From Chiua virens (taxonomy: Eukaryota > Basidiomycota > Agaricomycetes > Boletales > Boletaceae), in contig JAHNUO010000062.1 of NCBI GenBank assembly GCA_019787685.1, forward strand, positions 22,508-86,507: a stretch of DNA of 64,000 nt. Direction: 5' to 3'. This document shows positions 54,690 to 64,000 of the stretch, one piece after another (the first letter of the stretch is position 1; every line of letters starts with the position of its first letter). The notes under the pieces are model-generated. The model ran no database searches, was not told the DNA's origin, and was given only the letters and a program-made list of their open reading frames with translations. The translations under genes were made by a program, and so were the position numbers.

Positions 54690-56153
54690 TTCCCCAGGAT
54701 CTAACGACGTCGACAACCAATCGTACCTTCAAAATGATGCCGGGGATTTGTCTGCAGACGAAGAAAGGATTTTCGGCGAGACGGATGAGTTGAGTTCGGT
54801 ATCTTTCGTGGTAACACGAGAGTTTATCAACAGCATGGTGGACATCGTGTCAGGTGAGCCTGATATATTGCATTTGAAAGGCAGGGACATTCATCATTTG
54901 CTACAGCCCTATCGAAGGACCTCCTCCACTGCGATCCTAGTGAGGCAAACGTCTGGTTTTCTGTCAACCCCCTGGATCCTCACGACGTAGTCCCTGACTG
55001 GCCCAAGGATAACGAGGGCACGCTGGACATGGGCAAGTACCCTAAGCGATCCGGTGTCTTGGGTGATTGAAGCATGGCAGAGGTCCAGCGTGGAGATGCT
55101 CCTACATATGTGCCGGAGGTATCACTGTGAGAGCTTTGTTGATCTATGTCAGAGACCGTATCACTGATGTGCTTCACTTCGCATATTTTTCAGGGCACGT
55201 ATCCCTTTCTAGCAGCTGAGCTGTTAACAGGTGAGGCGATGGAGGGTAAGGTTTGCCGCCAGCCCTGCCATGACCTCGAAGCTTTGTTCTGGGTCATCTG
55301 GACCGTCGGTGTTAATAGCGCCAGTCCTTATCTTCAACGCCGTGAATGGCTCCCTGCGAAGCCCTCTCCCCTTCCCGGCGGCAGTCATTTCCGTCAGCTC
55401 TCGACGCCTATTGTGAACTCTACGAATCCTACCTTTCGCACCCCTAGAGATGCCATGGACAAGGGCGTTCCTTACTGGACCGCACCTGGTCTGCACGAAG
55501 ACAATGCGGAGGTCATCCTCAAGTTCAAGAGAGAGATCCTCGAGATGCAATTTGTGGAAAGCACGAGTCCGTATGGGCGTGCAGAGGGTGCTAGTGACGC
55601 ATTCGAGAAGGGGATGTTGAAGTTGCGAGACCGCTTCGTGTGGTCAGGCGCTCACTCACCCTCCCCCCCACCACTCCTATCACCCACTGGCACAAGGAGT
55701 TCACCGAGATCCTAAAGGAGATGCGAGATGGGATCCCCGCTGATAAGGATGGTGGTGGTGCGGCCAATGAAATAGTCAAAGCACCTCGAGAGAGATTCGA
55801 GGAGTTCAAGTTGATGAACTCGGGCAAAGATTTGGATGTGCAACTGCTCGACGTCCCACCAGCCTTGCTAGTGCCAAGAAATTTCAGGTCAGCCTCCACC
55901 TTTCCCACAACTTTGAGTATTGGGATGAAAACTATCAGCGGCAAGAGATCGTTGGAGCAATCAGTTCCAGGGATTAGATAAGCGTCGACGTATAGAAGAA
56001 ACACGGAGCGCTCCTAGTCGCCCCCGGTCCAAGAAGAAGACTAGCGCTGGCACCAGATCATTAGGAAGACAAAGGGGTCGTCGAAGGGGTGACGGCTCGC
56101 TGCCATTCTCATTTCGCGGTTTCACATATCCTTTTCTTCTCCCACTTCTTTGC
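54690..56153 (+). pseudogene. FunK1-type kinase relic
   Basis: Pieces of a fungal-type (FunK1) kinase C-lobe are visible. A frame with NPLDPHDVVPDWPKDNEGT and RSGVLGD runs into TGA at 55067-55069 exactly in the DFG-equivalent position (relatives I recall have DW or DF), then SMAEVQRGDAPTYVPE. After a normal acceptor at about 55193 follow GTYPFLAAELLTGEA, CRQPCHDLEALFWVIWTVG and a roughly 130-residue remainder, then a basic tail (DKRRRIEETRSAPS). The N-lobe and HRD region are missing or unrecognisable upstream. Intron borders in the distal part remain good. I judge it inactivated by the stop and by loss of the 5' half. Confidence 0.65.
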
Positions 56154-56716
56154 TGATCACCATCATTATCGTTACATTACTAGTACAATTGCCATTTGCA
56201 TTATCAAGAATCATTGGCGCTTAGTTTCCTGTAATCACCCAGTTGGCTCCTTACGACTTGATGGATATATCTGTTGTTCCTACGATACATCCGGCGAAAA
56301 GGCAGTCATGATATTTCCTTCCCTCTTCCTCCATGTCCCCATCACAGTGCGGAGTCGCTCGTCCCCGGCTGAGTTTTCAGAGTACAACCCTGTCTTTCTA
56401 CTAGTACCAGGGAGGGGACATCTTCCTTGTGCTGCAAATCATACGTTTATACTTTCGTCCCTCCGTCTCTCGATGAGGTTTCAGAGTCGCACAATTGTCT
56501 TGTACCGGTCAAGGAGTCGCTCGTCGCCCCAATCACTTCACAGGAGGACCACGACACAACCCCCGGTCCGGTTGATCCATCCATCGAACCCATCTCGAGC
56601 CATTCGATGCGCCCATCATGCCTCATGCAAGAAAGGAAAAAAAAAATGCATTGCGACGACATCCAGCAACAGAAAAAAAGAAACAAAAAGCAAATGATCC
56701 AAACACGCGACGCCCA

Positions 56717-57226
56717 TCATGGCGCTCGCCCGCCAACCTCTAAACACGCATCAGACCAAACATACCAAAGAGCGCGCGCGAACAACGTACGTTCCACCAT
56801 CACGTCGATCGTGTCTGCAACAGAAGAAAAGACAGGGGTCAGTCGACACGGCATCGGTCGGTATCCGACGTACCGTTATCCTCCATATCGAGCGACGCCG
56901 GTGTATCCTCGTCGCTGATCCGATTCCCATCGTACAAGAACCTGCCGTCGTCGTCCGGTCAGCCTCCCCGACGGTTCCGTCCCATGCCGGCACCCACCGA
57001 ATGCTCGCCACGTCCTTGCCTACCTTGGACGCATAGGCCCCCTGCAATTTGCTCAACTTGGTATTCCGCTTGATCTTGAAAAAGACTTCGTCCCCCGTCG
57101 AACTGACGACCTGCGGGCGGTGAGACGGGACGCGAAGCGAGGCGGGGGACTTGCCTTGACGTTGATCGGGGCGTTGTCGGTGCCCTCGTATTTGACGTCG
57201 TTTTGGGTGGGTTCTGGGTCTGCCAT
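56717..57226 (-). CDS. SMT3: SUMO (ubiquitin-like modifier)
   Basis: Five exons (57155-57226, 56998-57110, 56874-56941, 56791-56814, 56717-56739) with consistent phases encode 99 residues. The ubiquitin-like fold is clear: VVSSTGDEVFFKIKRNTKLS, LQGAYASKVGKD, FLYDGNRISDEDTPASLDME and DTIDVMVEQVGG. The mature C-terminal Gly-Gly is at residues 95-96 and is followed by a three-residue tail (RAP) that a Ulp-type protease must remove before conjugation to lysines. The first intron uses a GC donor (GCAAGT), forced by the conserved Lys at the exon end. The last two exons are only 24 and 23 nt. A long overlapping minus-strand frame runs through the introns and is a shadow. Confidence 0.95.
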
Positions 57227-57600
57227 GGTTGTTCAACTTGTTCTTATCCTATCTCTGTACCGGAAATACAACGATGCCTGATTGACCCGCGCGTGACAGA
57301 AATGTCGATCCTGGGTGTACGTAGCGTTGGAGACCAAGAAGACAGCGAAAATAAGGAGTGAGAGTTGAAAAAACGGTCGAAAAAAGCGAGAGATCGGTGG
57401 CTCACCAAATCGAAGCGAAACAAGATTCAAGTGTCCAATTGACATTTGTTTGTGCACCTCTATCATCTGATTACTAATGAACCCAAACGAGTAGTGTACG
57501 CATAGTATCGAAAGATAAGCAAAACGAGAGACATCGGTCGAATAAAAACGAACGAGCGAGACAGAATCAAGCGATGAAAATCGAAAGAAAAAGGATCAAA
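57227..57600. other. SUMO upstream region
   Basis: The 5' region of the minus-strand SUMO gene. The stretch 57233-57466 has a short open frame but no domain. It also contains the 3' flank of the long minus-strand gene from 57601. Confidence 0.45.
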
Positions 57601-60600
57601 TTATGCCTTGCCTTTACCCTCCCGCGCCCCACTCAACAACCGCCTCGCCCGACTATACGCCTCGTCCTCGTCACTCGAGTCCACCCACACGTCCTCCCCC
57701 TTCCGTCCACGCTCCCTACCTTCTAACCGCGCACGCGCCCGTCCCCGCTCGTCCTGCCGCGTCGCAAACGACGTTGTCCAGGGTGCGTACCCCACCCCGT
57801 CCTCATCACACAACGCCGGCGGCGTCGGCGAAAACGTTGGCTGCAACGACACCCGTACACTCTTCCGTCTTGCCACGGGGGGCGTCTCCGTCGACACGCT
57901 CGACGAGGGTACGTCCCCGGCGTTGGGGTTCGACGTCGGGCTGGCACGCCCCGCGGGTGGTGGGTCTACCGGCGGCGGCGGGAACGAAAATGAAGGCGGC
58001 GGCACAGACGGGGTATGCGACGAGCGCACGGGCGATCCCGAACATGGCACAGACGGCAATCGCGCTCGAGGGGGCCTATCCCCATCCAAACTCTCCCGCC
58101 CGGTCTCGTACGACGACACCGAGGCCGAGTCCCTCAACGACAGCGGCGACACCACGCGTTCCTCCATCGCCGGAGGCGACACAACCGACGCGAGCACCGG
58201 GGAGGGCGTCCGACTTGGGTTCCGCAACGCCGAGCGGAGGGGCATCTTGACCACACGCGGTTGCTGCGCACTCTCACCCACGATCGTCAAACTCGCCCGC
58301 TTTGCACTTCGACCGTTCACCTCGGCTTCGCGCAACACACTCCTCGGCGCACGCGGTACGTCCATTGACCGCGCCCTATCCCCACTCTCCTGTTGGCGCG
58401 TCACTACGTCCGCAACGATGCTCATCAAACTCGGGGTGTGTGCATGGCCGCTGCCAGCTGGCCGTCTTGTGGGTGCTGGCGCTTTGGGCGGTGATGGCGA
58501 GCGTGATCGTGACTCGATCTGCGGGGGTGGATCCACCGCAGGCGGTGGTTTGCGCCAGGACATGCTGCCATTCGACGACCCCGACGAAGGCGTGCGCGCA
58601 CCTTGATTCAGAGACGAGAGCGATGTGGACGTTGCATGTGTATGCACTAGAGACAACGATGCCGAACGACGATGATGAATCGCCTTGTCTGGCTTCTTGT
58701 GTCCCGAGAGAGCGATCGTCGTCGTCGACCGCTGGATACTGACGCTCGCATTGGATTCAGCACCGCTGACCACCCTATTATTCCCCGTGACCTGCACGTC
58801 GGGTGTGTGCCTCGACACGGTCGCAGACACGAATCCTTCGGACACCTTGGCGATGCCCTTGCTCGACGCCACCCGCTCCAACGACGTCCGTCCATCTGCC
58901 TCGCCATCCGTATGTCCCTGCTCACTCCCCCTCAAATCCGCCACCGAAATCTTCCTCCGCTTGATCGTCCCCCGGCGCGTTCGCGACCTGTCCAGCCCGG
59001 TCGCAGCATCCCCATTCGCACCTCCCGGATTGTCCGTGATCCATCCGTCTATGCTGGTCGCATGCGGAGCATTCTCAGGCGCACGCGTCGCCCCAGGTCG
59101 GCCTTTGCGCAACCGCGCGCCGGATGGTTGTCGACCGACGGTAGGCAGGTTCACGCGGCTCGCCTGCATCGGCGTTGGCACGGGATCGTCCTCCGAGTCC
59201 TCGGCTCGCCCCTTGATCCTCGCATCCGTTCTCGTGACCCATCCCGGTTTGCCATTGACGTGGGTCGTCGACGTGTTGGGTGATGCGTGGCCCTCCCACT
59301 CGGTCACGACCCTGTCCCTCTCTTTTGGTTTTCGAAACAGACCACGGAGGGAGCCGAAAAAGGCCATCGAGGTGCGCCGTTCGCGTTTGGGCGGGCTCAG
59401 GTTGGGACCCGTCCCACCTCCCAACGGGTTGGTCGAATTAGCGGTTTTGAATTGCTGTGCCGGCTTTTGAGGGGGTGTCGTAGGTACGCACGTCGGGGAC
59501 ACTGGCGCTGGCGAGACTCGAAGGAGAGGGCACAGTGGGTATCAAGGAGAGGGATGGGGAAGGACCAATGATGGATCGTCTGATCACGTCGAAGGGGTTG
59601 TTTTCGACGACTTCGAATGGACCGATGGCGGGGTCGTCTTCGGAGCTGGTGTCGTGTGACCCCGAGGAGATGGGGATGGTTGGGAAGGGTGCGCGTATAT
59701 GTGCGTTGGCGATACCTACGACATTGTGGTCGTTGGAAGATGGCCCGTCGGAGCCTTCGTCAGAGACCTCAAGAATGTGCTGTGAAGGGGGTCGACGGGC
59801 GCGTGGTGTCCGTTTTCGTCTCGGCACAGGCGCGGGTGCTAGTACAGGGGTAGGTTTGATGTTGAAAGGCTGCGGAGCTGGATCTGGTGACGGTTGTGAC
59901 CGCACGACGGTAGGTAGTGCCAAGTCAGAAATCGAATGTGCAGGTGGAACGGTGACGGTGAGGTCGACGTCTTCTGTGTGTGTTGTTCGTCGCTGGGTGG
60001 ATGGTCTGGGCGTCTCTATCTCTGCCTCGGGGAAGTGATCCTTGAGCACGACGGGGCGAACTGCAGTTTGAGACGCGCTCTGGGATGGAGTGACGGACGA
60101 GACATCAGATGTATAGAGGGCGGGATAGGATGGGATGACCGAGGCAGAGACGGAGGTCCGCACGGTCTTGGGCGCTATCTGGTGGTTAGCGTGAGACAGA
60201 GACGGCATGTTACGACCACGTACGTACGCTTGGCGCTGTGTCAATGATATTGGCACTGAGCGCCTGCAACGCTCTGAGGCCCTGTTTGCCCATCTCGCCC
60301 CATACCCAACCGCAGTCGACCAAGGCGCGACAGCGTGCGCCGAGACCTTCGCGTGCGATGCTGATGCGACGGGCATCGAGTTCGCGTTCTTTCGCAACGA
60401 GGTGTGCCTCGCAAGCTTGGAGTTCGGCTTGTGCCTGAGCGAGTTTGGTGTTGGTGGCGGCGGGGTTGGAGGTAGCGCCCGAGGTAGACGGGTACCAGTA
60501 GTATAGCTGGTGTTGGTAGAGGGAAGGGAAGAAAAGGAGGCGGAACCGAGGTTTGGGATGAGTTTAGAGGAACGGTGAGCATCGCGGGTGGCTTTGGATG

Positions 60601-60996
60601 CTTTTATGAGACGGGTGACGCTACACGAGGAGGGTGAGCGAGCGACATGGAGGAAAAGTGAAACGCACAGAATGTCTTTGTCTCGGAGGACAGCACCAAG
60701 GTCGTCCTCGAGGTCTTTGAGGGAGACGAGCTGTTCACGCAAGCATCGAGAGTGTGGGTGTAGCGCTGAAGAGCGTCGTCGGCAGCTGCGAGGACGTCGA
60801 CAACTGCGGCCGATGACCTGGGCGGGGGAGGACTCTGCGTCTAGGTGGGGGACGCTGGGAGAGCAGCGGCATAGGCGGAGAGAGAGGCAAGGGCGGTATG
60901 TGAGAGAGGAAAAAGAGCAACGATGTGTTTTATATACTCCTTTTCGTGGGTGATGAGGTTGGTGAGCAGTCGAGAGTCGGGTGCACGATGGACCAT
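57601..60996 (-). CDS. Long Ser/Pro-rich protein with N-terminal helical domain; 5' half disrupted as read
   Basis: The 3' part is clean. From about 59489 to the stop at 57601 one exon encodes roughly 625 residues, very rich in Ser/Pro/Arg (for example FFGSLRGLFRKPKERDR near its start). It is preceded by an exon from 60176 to about 59493 with TVRTSVSASVIPSYPALYTS. Upstream, coding text of a helical domain is obvious but not in one frame. From ATG 60996 come LLTNLITHEKEYIKHIVALF and SLSAYAAALP, then TAG at 60841-60843, then AAVVDVLAAADDALQRYTHT. A one-base shift near 60740 gives EQLVSLKDLEDDLGAVLRDK. An intron, IKASKATRDAH and another frame change lead to AQAELQACEAHLVAKERELD, a coiled coil. 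I recall mushroom homologues in which all these segments are continuous. Either the gene is freshly broken or the sequence has errors in this GC-rich part. Function unknown. Confidence 0.6.
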
Positions 60997-61150
60997 CCTC
61001 GACTCGACCGAGCTCAGGTGAGAGCGAACGTGGTCACTTTTGACGACTGCGGTGGGTTCTCACACGGTATCCACCCTGTACAACACACACACACAAGATA
61101 GCATTCATCAAACGGTAGCTCTTTACAACACGGGCATAGTAGTACAGCAT

Positions 61151-61363
61151 TCAACACTTGCATTCGCCGGCCTTGCACTTGCAGCTGTAGTCACGATCAG
61201 CACCTCGTAAACGATCATCAGAGCAGACACTCACGCATCACCGCAGTTGCAGGTCGACTGGCCGCAAGCGCCAGCGTTGTTGACGAGGATGGTGTTAACC
61301 TGTCATGGACACGACGATGAGCGAGATCAACGTAGATCAACGACGAGGACGTACGGTTTGCAT
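61151..61363 (-). CDS. Seven-cysteine metallothionein, 39 residues
   Basis: Three tiny exons (61355-61363, 61242-61299, 61151-61203) with in-phase junctions encode 39 residues. The last 25 hold seven cysteines at 15, 20, 22, 30, 32, 37 and 39, that is C-x4-C-x-C-x7-C-x-C-x4-C-x-C. This is the spacing class of short fungal copper metallothioneins, with a longer central gap. There is no aromatic residue except one Tyr. The role would be cytosolic binding of Cu(I), Zn or Cd. The introns are 55 and 38 nt. A TATAAAA on the minus strand about 75 bp upstream (near 61436-61442) fits a strongly inducible gene. The gene is too short for ordinary ORF calling and would easily be missed. Confidence 0.85.
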
Positions 61364-61433
61364 ATCGATGGTGAGTGATTCAAAAGAGATGCGAGTGGCT
61401 CTAAAGAAAGAGCATCTCAGCCAAATCCTTGTC

Positions 61434-61444
61434 TTTTTATACCG
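61434..61444 (-). promoter_or_regulatory. TATA box of the metallothionein gene
   Basis: On the minus strand the sequence reads GGTATAAAAAG, about 75 bp before the metallothionein ATG at 61363. No clear copper-factor site (HTHNNGCTGD-like) was verified. Confidence 0.5.
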
Positions 61445-61724
61445 TGCCGGATCTCCACAGGATCCCAATCAAGAAACGTCCAGAAAATGCCTCACGCATC
61501 CAGGAAATGCCTCAAGTTGTCACATTGTCACGAGTCACCTAACTGCGGGTCCCTGCTTGTTCGGTACCGAATTCCCAGCCGGAGCCCGTACAACTCCGGA
61601 ACTACAACGTGACAGTGATACAGTAACCCATCTCGATATCCTCCGACACGCTCATACATAGAACCTCCACCCGTAGTATCTCTGCCAGTCAAGTTACATC
61701 AGGGTGTTCTCAATAAATTTGATC

Positions 61725-62550
61725 ACTCACCCCCACAGCATCTTGGAACGTACACATCGCTTCGTTCAACGCGTCCACCACCGCCCTCGTCTTTCGCTCG
61801 ACCCCGCACAGCAACACGAGCTCTTGCGGCACAGCCTGCCACATGTTCTACACAAGAGAGCATCTGTGCAATCAGCACGTCTTCATCTGTTCCATCCGTC
61901 AGTCGATTCCCTTCCCATATAACGTGTACATACCAAACGGCCGTCCACTTGGACTCGCAATCACGACCACAATCGGTCCACGCTTCTCGGTCCGACGGAC
62001 CATCGTCTCACACTGTCCCTCGACGAACAGCCGATGATCGATCACGTCTGCCATTCGGTTCGACACCGTCTTGATTCGACGCATCGTTAGATGTCCCCAT
62101 CCCCCTTGCAAGGTATCCCATCGCGGGGCTCCTATAAACACCTCGATTCTCCACGCCATCTGCATACAACCGTCAGCGCATTCATTCCACTAGATCCACA
62201 CACGTACCATCCTCCACAACACCTTGGACTCGAGAATGGACCCCAACCACGCTTGATGTTCCGCATGTTTCATCCGAGCCTCCCAGTGTGCCACCAAACG
62301 CCGCGGGTACGATCTGCGCTCAGCTATCAGTTCCATGCGTGGGCATATATGCGCTGAACGAACCGACTCAGGGTTCTGCGCACAACCCCCGAGTTCAGCG
62401 ATATCATACATCTCCACCACCACACCCATTCCGTTTTGAAACCTTCCATATAGTCGAGCGAGGGCCTGCAACCATCGTTAACTCCAGAGGGCCGCAAGAC
62501 AGAAAAGGCGACATTACACTTTACGGGCACTTCTTGCTTGCCATGTCATC
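61725..62550 (-). pseudogene. Decayed copy of adjacent minus-strand gene segment
   Basis: Minus-strand coding text in order: PSLDYMEGFKTEW, then after a one-base shift VEMYDIAELGG, HWEARMKHAEHQAWLGSI with LWRMVR, an exon MAWRIEVFIGAPRWDTLQ..RPFGMYTL, and NMWQAVPQELVLLCGVERKT ending before a GTGAGT donor at about 61735. The first part is a duplicate of 63040-63200 (PSLDYLDGFKKEW, VEPYDVAECGG). The frame change within the duplicated part suggests this copy is decayed, although the later exons read well. No family recognised. Confidence 0.4.
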
Positions 62551-62560
62551 GAATCAGCTG

Positions 62561-64000
62561 CTAATTCACTTCTCGGATCAGTTTCTGATACGCGTTCGGC
62601 TGGTTATATACAACCTGCGCATACACGCCCGTCACCGCACCCGCCAATGGGACTGTCGGCTCGATTCGTGGCGATATAGATGCCGAGGACGACTCCGCAG
62701 AGTCCTCCTCAGTAGCATCGTCCACCGAATGCTCCTCGTCCTTTTCGAGGCCATCTTCCGTGTGTGTCCTATCGTAACCGGGACGATCAGCTACTACGCG
62801 TATGACCATACGATACGTACGCTTGCAAATCAGAGATACCGTATTCACCAGACAGTTCTTGTGCTTGCACGTCAGCCGACCCATTGATGTCTTCATGCGT
62901 CTCGGACGTGTCGAATTCTGAACGTATGACCGCAACATCCCCGGTCCCATCCAACCCGTGCTCGTCGCCGATGCTCTGTGAACTCTGTTCGTGCACCGAC
63001 CGCACAGCGCGCAGCGAAAGCGGTCTGTCACATACTTGATTAGCGCCGACGCATGTCCAATGTCAACGACACGCACCGACTCAGTCCTCGACACAGCCCC
63101 CCACATTCCGCGACATCGTACGGTTCGACACCGACCCATTCCTTTTTAAAACCGTCGAGATAGTCGAGCGAGGGCCTATCGCCTGGGTGAGTAAAAGAGT
63201 GGCGTGCGACAGTAAAGACGCACACGCGGTGGTGAAACACGGTTTGGATCCCTTGATGCGTCACGGCGTCCGACGCGGACATGGCGCGTGTGCGCGTCAC
63301 CGCATCCCCGTTCAATCGAGACGCCACGCCTGAAATCAAGGCAGCGCCTGCTGTCATCACCAGCTCCTCGCCCTCGGACCGACTCTGTAAGGTATCCCGG
63401 TCCTCATCCTTCGTTTCGCCTCTGAGACGCTTCTCCCTAAAATGACAAACTCAGCGGGACAGAGAAAACACAAGAGACGGACGCACGACGTCTGTTCCTC
63501 CTCGTGTGTGACGCTGACAGCGCCGTGCGCTTTTTGATGACTGTTCTCGTCCAGTCTCGACGACACGTCCTCGACCACGTCTTGTTTGAATGTATGGATT
63601 TCCGTGGTGGTCGCTGCCTCTAAACTGGTATCAATCTCATCGTTGGACACAGTGAGGACACGGTGCGTCTCGTGAGACGACACGTCCTCGACCGTGTCTT
63701 GTTCGAATGTATGGATCTCCGTGGAGGTGGTCACTACGTCGAGCACCTCTAAACTGGTATCAATCTCATCGTTGGACGCCGCAAAGACACCATGCGCCTC
63801 GTGATGACTGCTGTCATCCAGCGCCCATGATGACACGTCCTCGACCGCGTCTTCCTTGGATGTGTGGATCTCGCGGTGGTGATCGCTACGTCGAGGTGCT
63901 GTGCTGTCTGAACGTCGGTCGTCGCCATGTCCGTCGTCCTGCCGTCCAGTGTCAATGTCGTCGACACACTGTCTTCGTCATACGTGTGGGTTTCGTGGTG
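62561..64000 (-). CDS. Hypothetical gene(s) with acidic repeats, cut by right edge
   Basis: Open minus-strand text in two blocks. Block 62561-62930 encodes LTCKHKNCLVNTVSL, an acidic stretch KDEEHSVDDATEEDSAES and a hydrophobic end. Block 63040-64000 encodes, from its 5' side, an acidic protein in which a roughly 30-residue unit recurs: TEIHTFEQDTVEDVSS, TEIHTFKQDVVEDVSS and, in an adjoining frame near 63850, a similar SKEDAVEDVSS. These are separated by SNDEIDTSLE. Then comes LLCFLCPAEFVILG and, after an apparent intron, HHRVCVFTVARHSF with PSLDYLDGFKKEWVGVEPYD. The start lies beyond the window. Exon borders are not all resolved and it may be one or two genes. Function unknown. Confidence 0.4.
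63560..63890 (-). repeat. Tandem repeat of about 130 bp in acidic protein
   Basis: The minus-strand motif encoding IHTFxQDxVEDVSS recurs near 63595, 63710 and 63860. GATGAGATTGATACCAGTTT (minus strand) recurs near 63630 and 63760. Three units are visible in the window and possibly more lie beyond its edge. Confidence 0.7.

Noticed and set aside
56751..57236. 161-codon minus-strand frame across SUMO
   Set aside because: It reads through the SUMO introns and is out of frame in two exons; only the spliced frame gives the ubiquitin-like fold.
57603..59470. Long plus-strand frames (332 and 261 codons)
   Set aside because: Antisense shadows in GC-rich DNA of the Ser/Pro-rich minus-strand exon; no domain.

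Overview
The window looks like nuclear DNA of an agaricomycete (mushroom-forming basidiomycete). Almost every gene is split by short introns of about 40-70 nt with GT..AG (occasionally GC..AG) borders, genes lie on both strands without operons, and several families are typical of this group: a Tnp2/CACTA-like transposase, a FunK1-type kinase relic, F-box proteins, Spt5-like KOW proteins and a seven-cysteine metallothionein. Exon structures were worked out by hand from splice consensus and reading-frame phase. Family assignments rest on recognised motifs and remembered homologues, not on a search.

Left part (1-30.3 kb) is mainly housekeeping and regulatory. It holds a polytopic membrane protein (runs off the left edge), an AlkB-like 2-oxoglutarate dioxygenase, an unrecognised nuclear-type protein, the beta subunit of Rab geranylgeranyl transferase (BET2), a membrane-anchored histidine-acid-phosphatase homologue whose catalytic His is Asn, an HNH-nuclease-domain protein, a relic of homoserine O-acetyltransferase, an FMN-binding split-barrel protein and a small gene or relic at 18.6 kb. 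A 22-exon, 8.2-kb Zn2Cys6 transcription factor fills 19.1-27.3 kb. It is followed by a CoA-dependent acyltransferase-like gene.

Middle part (30.4-56.2 kb) is accessory and repeat-rich. It holds a decayed duplicate and a near-complete copy of a gene ending in a PBZ-like zinc finger, AT-rich stretches with possible transposon ends (34.8-35.3 and 54.2-54.6 kb), a Tnp2-type transposase gene, and an F-box gene with 120/126-bp in-frame tandem repeats. A set of plus-strand genes follows (small membrane protein, small Cys-rich ORF, WD40 protein with a C-terminal membrane segment, Spt5-like KOW protein, disordered protein). Several of these are preceded by a recurring promoter-like module (CACGTG, then CACTA-TTAAG about 21-30 bp on, and TTCGCACG in the two best copies). 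This array is the best candidate here for something undescribed. A FunK1-like kinase relic ends the region.

Right part (56.7-64 kb) is GC-rich. It holds SUMO (99 codons, 5 exons, one GC-AG intron), a long Ser/Pro-rich protein whose 5' half needs a stop and frame changes to be read through, a 39-aa metallothionein gene in three tiny exons with a TATA box, and duplicated, partly decayed minus-strand coding segments with an acidic 30-residue repeat running off the right edge. No rRNA, tRNA or CRISPR was found.
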